A stretch of DNA of 64,000 nt. It comes from a virus. Under the pieces are notes generated by a model. That model ran no database searches and was not told where the DNA came from. It saw only the letters and a list, made by a program, of their open reading frames with translations. Within the stretch, counting starts at the first letter, position 1, and the number at the start of each line of letters is the position of its first letter. The DNA is taken from positions 1 to 64,000 of the IMG/VR virus record IMGVR_UViG_3300031521_000014. One strand, 5' to 3'. A program made the position numbers and the translations under genes. This document shows positions 18,590 through 25,444 of the stretch, piece by piece.

Positions 18590-19093
18590 ATGGTATATGG
18601 CAAAAGTGATAACATTCTAATGATTAAAGATATTGTTGCGGCTGGAGATGACCATGTCGCAGTTCTAAAAAATTGGATGGATGCTACGGCATTAACAATT
18701 CTGAATAAATGTAATGAAGAGTGCGGTGTGGAATTACCATATAACCATCGACATGATGATGTCGATCTGGATACCGATATTTGTATAGAAATAACTACTG
18801 AAACTAGTTATCATATGATAACTAGTGAGTCAGGTGAGCAAGAAATAATCGCAGCTCTTGGTGGTTTCGGAGTCTATATCAAAAGTAAAGAAAGTACCAA
18901 TATTCATCACGTTCACATTCCAGAACAATTTCCATTACCTGAGGTAATGATAAAACTCTGTGAAGAAATTAATATTATCTTAATGAAAACTCTTACTGGT
19001 GATTCAGATTCAAGACTTTTAGCTAATGTTGGATTAGCTACTATTGAATTAATGGAAATGATCTCTAAGTGCGTGGCGAGGTTAAAAAAATAA
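18590..19093 (+). CDS. Unrecognised protein with RCC1-like N-terminus, 167 aa
   Basis: The first 27 residues ('YGKSDNILMI', 'IVAAGDDHVAVLK') look like a single RCC1 blade, as if detached from the upstream gene. The remaining 140 residues are a mixed alpha/beta domain with a helical C-terminus and no recognised motif. A conserved-looking 'NHRHDDVDLDTD' is acidic and histidine-rich and could bind a metal, which is speculation. The SD is TAGGAA and the intergenic gap is 13 bp. Confidence 0.6.
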   Translation: MVYGKSDNILMIKDIVAAGDDHVAVLKNWMDATALTILNKCNEECGVELPYNHRHDDVDLDTDICIEITTETSYHMITSESGEQEIIAALGGFGVYIKSKESTNIHHVHIPEQFPLPEVMIKLCEEINIILMKTLTGDSDSRLLANVGLATIELMEMISKCVARLKK

Positions 19094-19110
19094 ATAGGAA
19101 AGGAATAAAG

Positions 19111-19614
19111 ATGACGACCTCTAATTATAAGGTGGCTAAAAATACAGTAGAGTACTATAAAAGTCTAGGTGAACAACCTATCACTTTACCGGCAGATATC
19201 TTAGCTAATCTTCTTGAAAAGAATTTAGATATGCTTATCGAGCTTGAGATGACAAGAGAGCATTCTTCAAAAGTAGTTGTAGATTCATTAGCAAAAGGAC
19301 TTGCTAAGAGTGGTGTTCGTATTGTTACACCAGAGGAACTAAAAGATGATTTAACTATCACAGGTAATATTATTACAGATGCTGGTGAGATTCGTTCTTT
19401 AGTAATATCTAAAGAACGCTATCGTAGCAAGTCTGAAGACACCTTAAAGGAACTTAACCGTCACAAAGATAAGATTGTAGATTTGAATCGTAGAATTGAT
19501 TCTATGCTCATTAAGGTACCTTTAAAGACGTCGTCGTCTGGTACAGAAACAGCAGCCTTTGCAATAGCAGTCTTTACAGATATCGTTGGAAATACTTTAG
19601 ACAAACACGCATAA
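19111..19614 (+). CDS. Unrecognised helical protein, 167 aa
   Basis: ATG 19111 is preferred because AAAGGAA lies 6 nt upstream. The longer in-frame ORF reaches back into the preceding gene. The sequence is helix-rich with a likely coiled coil at about residues 95-140 and a hydrophobic, weakly membrane-like C-terminus ('AAFAIAVFTDIVG'). It is the last gene before a palindromic terminator and faces the minus-strand gene. No family is recognised. Confidence 0.65.
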   Translation: MTTSNYKVAKNTVEYYKSLGEQPITLPADILANLLEKNLDMLIELEMTREHSSKVVVDSLAKGLAKSGVRIVTPEELKDDLTITGNIITDAGEIRSLVISKERYRSKSEDTLKELNRHKDKIVDLNRRIDSMLIKVPLKTSSSGTETAAFAIAVFTDIVGNTLDKHA

Positions 19615-19658
19615 CAAGAGATAGCCTAGGCTATCTCTTGTTACTTTGTTATTTTTTT
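19612..19658 (+). terminator. Perfect-palindrome terminator between convergent genes
   Basis: Bases 19612-19643 form a 32-nt perfect palindrome centred on CCTAGG, overlapping the stop codon of the upstream gene. A T-run lies at 19652-19658 on the plus strand. The minus-strand side has no T-run, so termination of the convergent gene there is less certain. Confidence 0.8.
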
Positions 19659-19659
19659 C

Positions 19660-20466
19660 TTAGAGAGGTAAATGCTTATAAGTCTGCCCTGTGACACAAC
19701 GATTAATCGTACTAGTAGAGACATTAAAGTCTTTTGATATTATTGTATCTCTTTCACCTGCTTTTGATCGTGATCTGATAACCGCAACATCTTCATCTGA
19801 AAGTACTTTCTGATTTTTAATATTACCGGCTTTAACTGCTTTTTCAGCTTTAATCTGAGTTATAGTAGCTTTAGCTTCTTCTAAAGCAGTTTTAAATTTA
19901 TCTGCTTTTAAAATAGCATCACCTGCTGTTTTTGATAAACTTGCTTTTTCAGATTCAAGTCGTTTACGCATACTGTCCATAGCTTTTTCTAACTCATTGG
20001 TATCTTTAGTATGCCCTGCTATAAGTTTATGCATTTTTATATCTGCACATCTTACATGCTCAGTATGCTCTATCTTAAGAGCATCATAAGCTATTGCTAA
20101 TGCTTCTTTCTCTTCAAGGAGTTGTTTATACCCGTGGTCTTTGGTACAGTCAGAAACATTAATAAGAAAAGTAATAAAATGTTCTGTCTTTTGAAAAGGT
20201 AAGTTTTTTAAAGCTTTTACAGCTGTGCTAATATTAGTAGTAATTGTTTTACTAACATCATAAGTGAAAGCCTTAATAAATTTATCAACCATAGAACCAC
20301 ACTCGGCCATGTCGTGCTCAAAATGTTTATTCTTTTCAACAGCCCCATCAAAAGCATGTTTATGCTGTTCTGCTGTCATTCCCGATTTCAACATTCCTTT
20401 ACCATAAATAAACCAGGCGAATAATTCGCTAACGTAACTACCTGTAGACTTAACAAAACCACGCAT
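19660..20466 (-). CDS. Coiled-coil protein with C-terminal HTH, 268 aa (only minus-strand gene)
   Basis: Residues 1-90 are a helical domain. Residues 105-220 are strongly charged, heptad-rich and probably coiled coil. Residues 224-265 form a helix-turn-helix ('LSDEDVAVIRSRSKAGERDT', 'FNVSTSTINRCVTG') of the kind often found at the C-terminus of phage HNH homing endonucleases, but no HNH motif is present. The start has AAGGAGCG upstream on the minus strand. Being the only counter-oriented gene and divergent from a strong promoter, it is a good candidate for a phage regulator. This role is inferred. No KfrA-type N-terminal HTH is seen. Confidence 0.75.
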   Translation of the reverse strand: MRGFVKSTGSYVSELFAWFIYGKGMLKSGMTAEQHKHAFDGAVEKNKHFEHDMAECGSMVDKFIKAFTYDVSKTITTNISTAVKALKNLPFQKTEHFITFLINVSDCTKDHGYKQLLEEKEALAIAYDALKIEHTEHVRCADIKMHKLIAGHTKDTNELEKAMDSMRKRLESEKASLSKTAGDAILKADKFKTALEEAKATITQIKAEKAVKAGNIKNQKVLSDEDVAVIRSRSKAGERDTIISKDFNVSTSTINRCVTGQTYKHLPL

Positions 20467-20520
20467 AAACGCTCCTTATTGAGTAAGTATATCAATTAAC
20501 TAGTATTAGTTTTGAAATAC

Positions 20521-20545
20521 TTATAAAGATATATTATAAAAGTAA
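20521..20545 (+). promoter_or_regulatory. AT-rich phage promoter (TTATAAAGATATATTATAAA)
   Basis: TTATAAAGATATATTATAAA is the consensus form of the recurring promoter block. It lies in the 118-bp divergent region between the minus-strand HTH gene and the GTG-initiated gene at 20,585. A sequence with minus-strand promoter potential lies beside it (20470-20510), but I cannot define it. Confidence 0.7.
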
Positions 20546-20584
20546 TAACAAGAGATTGTTATAATAAAATCTAAGGGAGATCCC

Positions 20585-20863
20585 GTGAAAAAGAAAATTG
20601 CTGCTGTCGTTAGCAGAAAGTTAGGTAAAAAAGAACCAGTCGTTATGATGGTTTTAGAATCAGATGACAGAGAAACCCCGCCATTTTCAGCAAGGAAGGC
20701 ATTGATGATGGGTTGTAAGATGCGAATAGTGGAGTACTGTAACACGTTTCCAGAATTTAAGAAAGCGTCCTGGATTATTGCGTATGTGAAAGTAAATGAA
20801 ACAAGCGCCTTTGAGACAAGCGAGACGTTGTCTTATTCAGACTGTTTAAAGGTGGAGGGGTAA
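20585..20863 (+). CDS. Small basic protein, 92 aa
   Basis: It begins at GTG 5 nt after AAGGGAGA. It is lysine-rich at the start ('KKKIAAVVSRKLGKKEP') and then mixed alpha/beta, with no recognised motif or membrane span. It is first in an operon of small genes. The size and position directly behind an early-type promoter fit a host-takeover protein, which is a guess. Confidence 0.65.
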   Translation: MKKKIAAVVSRKLGKKEPVVMMVLESDDRETPPFSARKALMMGCKMRIVEYCNTFPEFKKASWIIAYVKVNETSAFETSETLSYSDCLKVEG

Positions 20864-20903
20864 AACCCTCCTTAGTTTATAATAAGATACGAGAGCAATT
20901 GAA

Positions 20904-21152
20904 ATGAGTAATATGCACACTTTTTGGGATAGATGGGATAAATATCGTAAAGGTGAGATTACTATGGTAGATCTCTATGGAGCGGGTGATTTAATTAGGG
21001 AATACAGACAAAGGCAACGACTACTAAATCAAAAACACCCACGATATAGTTTTAGGCTGCGTAAGACTAAAATATTTTATAACGATAAAGTGTATGAAAT
21101 GTTGACTAGAAAAGAGTTACGGTTAGTGGTCAGAGCAGGTATTAAAAAATAA
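20904..21152 (+). CDS. Small basic protein, paralog of next gene, 82 aa
   Basis: The C-terminal half aligns with the next gene: 'KTKIFYNDKVYEMLTRKEL' here corresponds to 'KKIVRFNNVRYTLLSKREL' there, followed by a basic tail in both. The N-terminal halves differ. It is positively charged overall and could bind nucleic acid, but no fold is recognised. The SD is weak (GAGAG). Confidence 0.65.
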   Translation: MSNMHTFWDRWDKYRKGEITMVDLYGAGDLIREYRQRQRLLNQKHPRYSFRLRKTKIFYNDKVYEMLTRKELRLVVRAGIKK

Positions 21153-21165
21153 AGGGGGTTGTGTT

Positions 21166-21414
21166 ATGAGTGATATAAAAAATGGTACTAGTAATATTAA
21201 AAAAGCCCTGTATATTTATGGTGGATATTATAGTTTATCAAACACGGTTAGGCGTGAGGTAGGTATTGGTGATTTTGACGGAGATAGTGTATCCTACGGT
21301 TTTATCACCGGAAAGAAAATCGTAAGATTTAATAATGTAAGATATACCTTGCTCTCTAAAAGAGAATTAAAAATGTCTGTTAGAAAACAAGTTAAAATCA
21401 AAAGAAAAGGATAG
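21166..21414 (+). CDS. Small basic protein, tandem paralog, 82 aa
   Basis: This is the second copy of the tandem pair. The shared C-terminal module includes an 'F/Y-N-x-x-x-Y' strand, then 'KREL' and a lysine-rich end. The ATG follows AAAGGGGG. The pair probably arose by local duplication followed by divergence of the first halves. Confidence 0.65.
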   Translation: MSDIKNGTSNIKKALYIYGGYYSLSNTVRREVGIGDFDGDSVSYGFITGKKIVRFNNVRYTLLSKRELKMSVRKQVKIKRKG

Positions 21415-21417
21415 TAA

Positions 21418-21645
21418 ATGGAAACAATAGGAATGATATGTACAGGATGGTTATTGATCATGGACATATACACGGGTAGACCAACATCTAAAACGGATAC
21501 ACAAATTTCCACAATTGCAGTATGCGTGCCTAGCGAGATAGCTTGTAGAAGAGCAGGCGCTGAACGTGAAGTTACATTAAGAAATGAATTCGGCTTCTTT
21601 CCAAAACAATACGCGTTTACATGCACGGATATGTCCAAAAAATAA
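21418..21645 (+). CDS. Unrecognised small protein, 75 aa
   Basis: It starts 3 bp after the previous stop behind AAAAGGA. The first 15 residues are hydrophobic ('IGMICTGWLLIMDIY') and could be a weak membrane or signal segment. The rest is polar, with an arginine-rich stretch near residue 45. No family is recognised. Confidence 0.55.
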   Translation: METIGMICTGWLLIMDIYTGRPTSKTDTQISTIAVCVPSEIACRRAGAEREVTLRNEFGFFPKQYAFTCTDMSKK

Positions 21646-21666
21646 TAAGTACTAAAAAGGAGTCTT

Positions 21667-21888
21667 ATGAATCCGCTACTATTAAATAGTTTATGTATCG
21701 CAATGCTGCTAGTGGTTATGGTAGCTTTGGCTACTATAATCTATGATAGGTATAAAACTGGTAAGCAAGAAGGTATCGGTGGCGATATCGAGTACGTTAT
21801 TAAAAATTTTGCTGTGCTATTGTTTTTGGAGTTTATTATTATGAATTTGTTAGGGTATAGAATTTATACCTTATGTTTACTTTTATAA
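21667..21888 (+). CDS. Small membrane protein, 73 aa
   Basis: Two hydrophobic segments (about residues 5-26 and 47-73) flank a short charged loop containing 'DRYKTGKQEGIGGDIE'. The SD is AAGGAG, 9 nt from the ATG. It is last in its operon, before a 15-bp hairpin. Its function is unknown. Confidence 0.6.
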   Translation: MNPLLLNSLCIAMLLVVMVALATIIYDRYKTGKQEGIGGDIEYVIKNFAVLLFLEFIIMNLLGYRIYTLCLLL

Positions 21889-21909
21889 TAAAATATACTG
21901 CGCTATTCC

Positions 21910-21966
21910 ACCTGTATCATTCGGTATTATCCGAATGATACAGGTACGGCGTCTCTTATAATTTTT
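21910..21966 (+). terminator. Rho-independent terminator
   Basis: ACCTGTATCATTCGG (21910-21924) pairs perfectly with CCGAATGATACAGGT (21931-21945). A TCTTATAATTTTT stretch follows within 20 nt. Confidence 0.75.
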
Positions 21967-21994
21967 CTTTAAACACTCCTTCGATGATTGATAA

Positions 21995-22022
21995 TTTTTT
22001 AAAAATATATTATTTAAATATG
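21995..22022 (+). promoter_or_regulatory. AT-rich phage promoter (AAAAATATATTATTTAAA)
   Basis: TTTTTTAAAAATATATTATT has the recurring core ATATATTAT and sits between a terminator and the next operon, 29 bp before the start codon at 22,051. Confidence 0.6.
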
Positions 22023-22050
22023 TAGAAATAACTGTTAAAAAGGAGATATC

Positions 22051-22317
22051 ATGAATATTAGTGTCAGTATGCGGCTAGCCGATGGTAATAATTACATAGT
22101 AACTTATACGTCTGGAAATAATGATTACGTCGCTGTTAGTAGAACGGATACTAATGAAAGAATCTTAGTTATCTTATTAGAAGTCAATAGTACCATAGTT
22201 GCTGAGCATTTTGATTCTACTAATGTAAGTGAGGATCTTATGGTAACCTTACATAATCTACAAACTAATATTGAGTATTTTAATGCTAAAATACGTGAAT
22301 ACAATACTAGCAAGTAG
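22051..22317 (+). CDS. Unrecognised small beta-rich protein, 88 aa
   Basis: AAAAGGAG lies 7 nt before the ATG. The first 55 residues look like an antiparallel beta-sheet domain ('NYIVTYTSGNNDYVAVSRT'), followed by a C-terminal helix. It is followed by a TAA-repeat tract and the intein-containing ATPase gene. No family is recognised. Confidence 0.6.
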   Translation: MNISVSMRLADGNNYIVTYTSGNNDYVAVSRTDTNERILVILLEVNSTIVAEHFDSTNVSEDLMVTLHNLQTNIEYFNAKIREYNTSK

Positions 22318-22323
22318 AACTAC

Positions 22324-22349
22324 GAGATAATAATAATAATAATAATAAA
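22324..22349 (+). repeat. (TAA)n microsatellite upstream of the ATPase gene
   Basis: Seven or so tandem TAA/ATA units lie between a short gene and the ATPase start. A similar tract is found inside the gene starting at 52,095. Such tracts are prone to slippage. Confidence 0.7.
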
Positions 22350-22365
22350 CCCAAAGGAAGTAAGT

Positions 22366-24186
22366 ATGTCATCACCATTTGACGTAGAGTCATTCATGTC
22401 TTCGCACAATATTCAAAAGACTGTCCCTGAAATTGTTAACAATCTTAATACTACTTTTACTATTAAGATTGGTAAATCAGGTATACCTACTTTAATTTAC
22501 AAAGTAGTTAAGCAACCTAAAGGTAATAAATATTACTTAGAGCCTACCTTACCAAGATGGTCACTACCGCATAAAATCTATGGGGATCTTCGTGATAAAG
22601 CAGTTATCATTTGGAATAACTATGCCAAGTTATATAATAAAGGTGGTGGCTCTAGTGGGGCTATGCTAACAGGAGATTCTGGTGCTGGTAAAGCACTACA
22701 TGGTGATACACTTGTTAGGGTAACGAATGGTTGGAAACCTATTAAAGATATCAAAATTAATGATAAAGTAATTGGAAAAAATGGGTTACCTGCTAAAGTA
22801 GTCGGCGTATTTCCACAAGGAAAAGTTCCATTATACAGAATAACCTTTGAAGATGGTAGATCAACTAGGCCCTGTGGTGATCATCTATGGGAGATTATTC
22901 AAGATGGTGTAAAGGATGTGTATAATACTAAAGAACTTATTCTAAGAATGGATAAGCATCCTGACAGTATCTTTAGTATACCGCTTTGCGATGCTGTTTT
23001 AAATACACCTTTTACGATACCTTATGAGCCAGATGATTATACTAAACGTGTTAACAATTATCTGGAAGAGCGTATTCGCAAGTGTTATTTAGACAACACT
23101 GCTGATGTTAGAGAGAAGCTTCTACGATGTCTTTTAAAAGATAGTGTAAGTGAAGAAAAACCTTTCTTTCATTATGAATGTACAAATGAATTCATCGTTA
23201 AAGATATTGTTATGTTGGCACGTTCGTTAGGGTATATTGCTAAAGAGTATGCTACTACGGACACGAAGTCAATACCGCTGTTTGGTGTACGTGTTGAAGG
23301 TGAGAAACGAACATTACAAATATCATGTATTGAACCTATTGAAGCAGCTGAGGCTTATTGTATCTCTGTTAATAATGCCGATCATCTTTATGTTGTTGAA
23401 GATTATATTGTTACGCATAATACAGAAACATGTAAGATACTCTGCAATATTGCTATTGATAACAATATGCCTGTGATCGAGGTTAGTAACCTTGAAGCAA
23501 CGATGGAGCTAGTTCAATTCTTAAGCGGACTAAATGATGTTGTAATATTCCTAGATGAATTTGTAAAGAACTTTGCATCATTACAGGATACGATGTTAAC
23601 AGCTCTGAGTGATCTTTATAAAACGAATAAGTTGTTTATCATTACAGAGAATGACTCAAGGCGTATTAATCAATATATCTTAAATAGTCCTAGTCGTATA
23701 AAACATCATTATCGTTTTAAACGTATTGGTAAAGATGTTCTAGAAGAATACAGTACAGATATGAAAGTAAGAGAAGATTTCTTAAAAGATCTTCTCTTAA
23801 AATATGATAGGTCGCCTGTTTTCTCGTTTAACCATTTACGTGCTATTGTAGAAGAACATGTTGAGTACCCTAATGATAGTCTTGATGATCTTATAGGAAG
23901 ACTAAATGTATCCGTGCTTGACAATACTACAGCATTAAAAGTAACCAAGGTATATGACACTGTTGCAAAAGAAGAATTAAAGTTTGACAGCTGTATTATA
24001 GATATACCTTATTTTAATAAAGGTTACTCTCAAGCTATAAAAGTAGCAAACAATGTTTATAAGTTTAGTAAAAATGACATCATAACAACGTATGATGATG
24101 GTGATAGAATTCTTTTAGGTATTGAGAATTTGGTTATCACACTTGATCTAATTAAAGAAACGGGGGGATCGACATCACGATGGTAG
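22366..24186 (+). CDS. AAA+ ATPase interrupted in Walker A by a class 3-like intein
   Basis: The 606-aa product contains a 363-aa ATPase once the intein (residues 110-352) is removed. The spliced Walker A reads GDSGAGK joined to TE, so the insertion falls exactly after the catalytic lysine. Walker B is 'VIFLDEF' (Asp397, Glu398), and a sensor-like 'FIITENDSRRIN' follows. The family resembles AAA+ ATPases of large phages, but I cannot give a specific role. The first 95 residues are a separate mixed domain. AAAGGAAG precedes the ATG. Unspliced protein cannot hold ATP normally, so splicing gates activity. Confidence 0.8.
   Translation: MSSPFDVESFMSSHNIQKTVPEIVNNLNTTFTIKIGKSGIPTLIYKVVKQPKGNKYYLEPTLPRWSLPHKIYGDLRDKAVIIWNNYAKLYNKGGGSSGAMLTGDSGAGKALHGDTLVRVTNGWKPIKDIKINDKVIGKNGLPAKVVGVFPQGKVPLYRITFEDGRSTRPCGDHLWEIIQDGVKDVYNTKELILRMDKHPDSIFSIPLCDAVLNTPFTIPYEPDDYTKRVNNYLEERIRKCYLDNTADVREKLLRCLLKDSVSEEKPFFHYECTNEFIVKDIVMLARSLGYIAKEYATTDTKSIPLFGVRVEGEKRTLQISCIEPIEAAEAYCISVNNADHLYVVEDYIVTHNTETCKILCNIAIDNNMPVIEVSNLEATMELVQFLSGLNDVVIFLDEFVKNFASLQDTMLTALSDLYKTNKLFIITENDSRRINQYILNSPSRIKHHYRFKRIGKDVLEEYSTDMKVREDFLKDLLLKYDRSPVFSFNHLRAIVEEHVEYPNDSLDDLIGRLNVSVLDNTTALKVTKVYDTVAKEELKFDSCIIDIPYFNKGYSQAIKVANNVYKFSKNDIITTYDDGDRILLGIENLVITLDLIKETGGSTSRW
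22693..23421 (+). other. Intein coding segment, class 3 type, 243 aa
   Basis: The intein begins with Ala (not Cys or Ser) in 'ALHGDTLVRV' and ends 'IVTHN' before Thr+1. The class 3 triad is visible: Trp in block B 'GDHLW' (intein residue 66), Cys at block F position 4 'YCISV' (223) and Thr in block G 'VTHN' (241). The middle has 'REKLLRCLLKDS' and 'IVMLARSLGYIAKEY', which look like a decayed LAGLIDADG endonuclease lacking its acidic motif. The intein is therefore probably splicing-competent but no longer mobile. Mechanistic class is based on the known class 3 definition. Confidence 0.8.
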
Positions 24187-24392
24187 TAGTATTAACAGAC
24201 AAGGCTAAGGATTACTGGTTATCAAGGCATTTGGGGCTTAATCTTAAACCAGGACAACGTTACACGATAGTAGCAGGAAGTAAGATATGTGTACATGTTA
24301 ATACCCCTAAGGTATCAGGAACTATGTTTATTAGTGCTACGAATCTTTTGAATGCTGGTGCTGCTAAAGCTGCTATGGAATTAGAAGGATGA
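24180..24392 (+). CDS. Unrecognised small protein, 70 aa
   Basis: The start overlaps the end of the ATPase gene by 7 bp behind GGGGG, and the stop overlaps the next start (ATGA). It is alpha/beta with an alanine-rich C-terminal helix. No motif is recognised. Tight coupling on both sides suggests co-expression with the ATPase and the SLOG protein. Confidence 0.6.
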   Translation: MVVVLTDKAKDYWLSRHLGLNLKPGQRYTIVAGSKICVHVNTPKVSGTMFISATNLLNAGAAKAAMELEG

Positions 24393-24754
24393 GAACTATC
24401 ATTATTGCTGGATCAAGAGATTTTAGCGATAGGGAACTGATGACGAAAACTCTTGACTCTCTTATAACAGATAAGAAAGATATCAAGATTATTCATGGGG
24501 ATGCCCGTGGTGCTGATAAGATGGCAGGTGAGTATGCTAAAGTAAATAATATTCCATATGAAGCTTATCCTGCAGATTGGGATAAGTACAAAAAAGCAGC
24601 TGGACCTATTCGTAATAGAGAAATGTCTAAAGTAGGTAATGAACTGGTAGCCTTTTGGGATGGGATTAGCCCTGGTACTAAGAACATGATTAATGTTATG
24701 GAAAAGAAAAAAGCTAAAGTCACTACGGTAATATATAAAAGAGAAGAAGAGTAG
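24389..24754 (+). CDS. YspA-like SLOG-fold protein (DUF2493 type)
   Basis: This 121-aa protein shows the SLOG/Rossmann signature: 'RTIIIAGSRDF' at the start, 'IHGDARGADKMAGEYA' at about residues 37-52, and 'AGPIRNREM' near 71. SLOG proteins bind nucleotides or their derivatives, and some sense signalling ligands in immune systems. The YspA branch is common in phages without a proven substrate. The ATG overlaps the upstream TGA. It is the last gene before a strong terminator. Confidence 0.8.
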   Translation: MRTIIIAGSRDFSDRELMTKTLDSLITDKKDIKIIHGDARGADKMAGEYAKVNNIPYEAYPADWDKYKKAAGPIRNREMSKVGNELVAFWDGISPGTKNMINVMEKKKAKVTTVIYKREEE

Positions 24755-24781
24755 CTAACGCTACTCTTCTTCTTGTGTTTA
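24742..24781 (+). terminator. Rho-independent terminator
   Basis: AGAAGAAGAGTAGC (24742-24755) pairs with GCTACTCTTCTTCT (24760-24773) around TAAC. The stop codon of the SLOG gene is in the 5' arm, and TGTGTTTATC follows. Confidence 0.7.
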
Positions 24782-24799
24782 TCTTGATTTCCAGTAAAA

Positions 24800-24826
24800 C
24801 ATAAAGATATATTATACTATTAGATA
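24800..24826 (+). promoter_or_regulatory. AT-rich phage promoter (ATAAAGATATATTATACT)
   Basis: ATAAAGATATATTATACT matches the recurring promoter block and lies between a terminator and the 60-codon membrane peptide gene. Confidence 0.65.
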
Positions 24827-24868
24827 AAGACAGTAATGCCTTTATAATTCATACCCTAGGAGTATACC

Positions 24869-25051
24869 ATGTCTGAGAAAGTACAAGATGAGGCAGTAGC
24901 TTCACAACCATCCACTTTAAGAAAAGTTTTAGTTATGAGCGGTAAAGTAGTAGCAGGTGTCGCAGTTGTCGGAGTCGTTGTGTTTGGTGCGTTAAAAGCA
25001 TTTGAGTGCGCTGGTGGTAGTGTCAGTGTTAGCCTTCCGTCAGAGGCATAA
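24869..25051 (+). CDS. Small single-span membrane protein, 60 aa
   Basis: It has a polar N-terminal 20 residues, then one hydrophobic span at about residues 26-47 ('VLVMSGKVVAGVAVVGVVVF') and a short serine-rich C-terminus. It sits alone between a promoter and a terminator, with AGGAG 9 nt before the ATG. Its function is unknown. Confidence 0.65.
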   Translation: MSEKVQDEAVASQPSTLRKVLVMSGKVVAGVAVVGVVVFGALKAFECAGGSVSVSLPSEA

Positions 25052-25054
25052 TTT

Positions 25055-25101
25055 CATAGGACTCGAAAGAGTCCTGTGTTTCTATTAACTATTTTTTTTT
25101 T
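25055..25101 (+). terminator. Rho-independent terminator with GAAA tetraloop
   Basis: CATAGGACTC (25055-25064) pairs with GAGTCCTGTG (25069-25078), with one G-T pair, around GAAA. A run of ten T residues follows at 25092-25101. Confidence 0.85.
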
Positions 25102-25130
25102 GTTCTGTTCACCGAACGTTGATAGCTAAT

Positions 25131-25160
25131 GTTTTTTAGCAACATATTATTCATTTGATA
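25131..25160 (+). promoter_or_regulatory. AT-rich promoter-like block (AACATATTATTCATTT)
   Basis: TTTTTTAGCAACATATTATT matches the variant seen at 49.1 and 63.6 kb (AACATATTATTT). It lies upstream of the small-RNA region and the tRNA. Confidence 0.55.
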
Positions 25161-25183
25161 AAGGGAAATATTGTATAACATTA

Positions 25184-25211
25184 TTTTTCAACAGATCCCT
25201 ATTATCATGAG
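25184..25211 (+). promoter_or_regulatory. Shared upstream motif of the two non-coding RNA regions, copy 1
   Basis: TTTTTCAACAGATCCCTATT followed by ATCATGAG matches 23 of 28 positions at 57,776-57,803 (TTTTTTAACAGGTCACTATT, ATATTGAG). It is found only before these two structured intergenic regions, so it may be a dedicated promoter or processing signal. Confidence 0.55.
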
Positions 25212-25325
25212 TACATTAGCATGTACTTACAATCGTCATAAGAAATTGTATATCAGTTTCTTAAGCAATACTCCTTTGGGTAAGGGGTGGGAGAGATTCG
25301 TAGTTGTATCTCTCCCATTTTTTTA
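25205..25325 (+). ncRNA. Candidate phage small RNA, three hairpins plus terminator
   Basis: There is no ORF here. Perfect or near-perfect stems follow in series: AGTACAT/ATGTACT (25210-25227), TAAGAAA/TTTCTTA (25239-25263), ACTCCTT/AAGGGGT (25270-25288, one G-T), and a 10-bp terminator. The series starts just after the shared motif and ends in a T-run, 20 bp before the tRNA. It may also be a processed leader of the tRNA transcript. No Rfam class is recognised by eye. Confidence 0.6.
25288..25325 (+). terminator. Rho-independent terminator of the small RNA
   Basis: TGGGAGAGAT (25288-25297) pairs perfectly with ATCTCTCCCA (25308-25317), followed by seven or more T residues. Confidence 0.85.
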
Positions 25326-25345
25326 GTTACGGTGTTTAATAATAC

Positions 25346-25420
25346 GGGCCTATAGCTCAGAGGTAGAGCAATCCGTTCATAACGGATCGGTCGGGATTTC
25401 AAAACTCTCTGGGCCCACCA
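25346..25420 (+). tRNA. tRNA with CAU anticodon (Met or, more likely, Ile2)
   Basis: The 75-nt cloverleaf has a 7-bp acceptor stem (GGGCCTA/TGGGCCC), D arm GCTC/GAGC, anticodon stem ATCCG/CGGAT with loop TTCATAA (CAT at 25378-25380), T loop TTCAAAA and encoded CCA. The T stem has a T-C mismatch at the pair closing the T loop (53-61), which is unusual. Acceptor pairs C4-G69 and C5-G68 match the determinants reported for E. coli TilS on tRNA-Ile2, so this could read AUA after lysidine modification. Confidence 0.9.
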
Positions 25421-25444
25421 CTTTATTAAGTAAGGATAGTTAAG

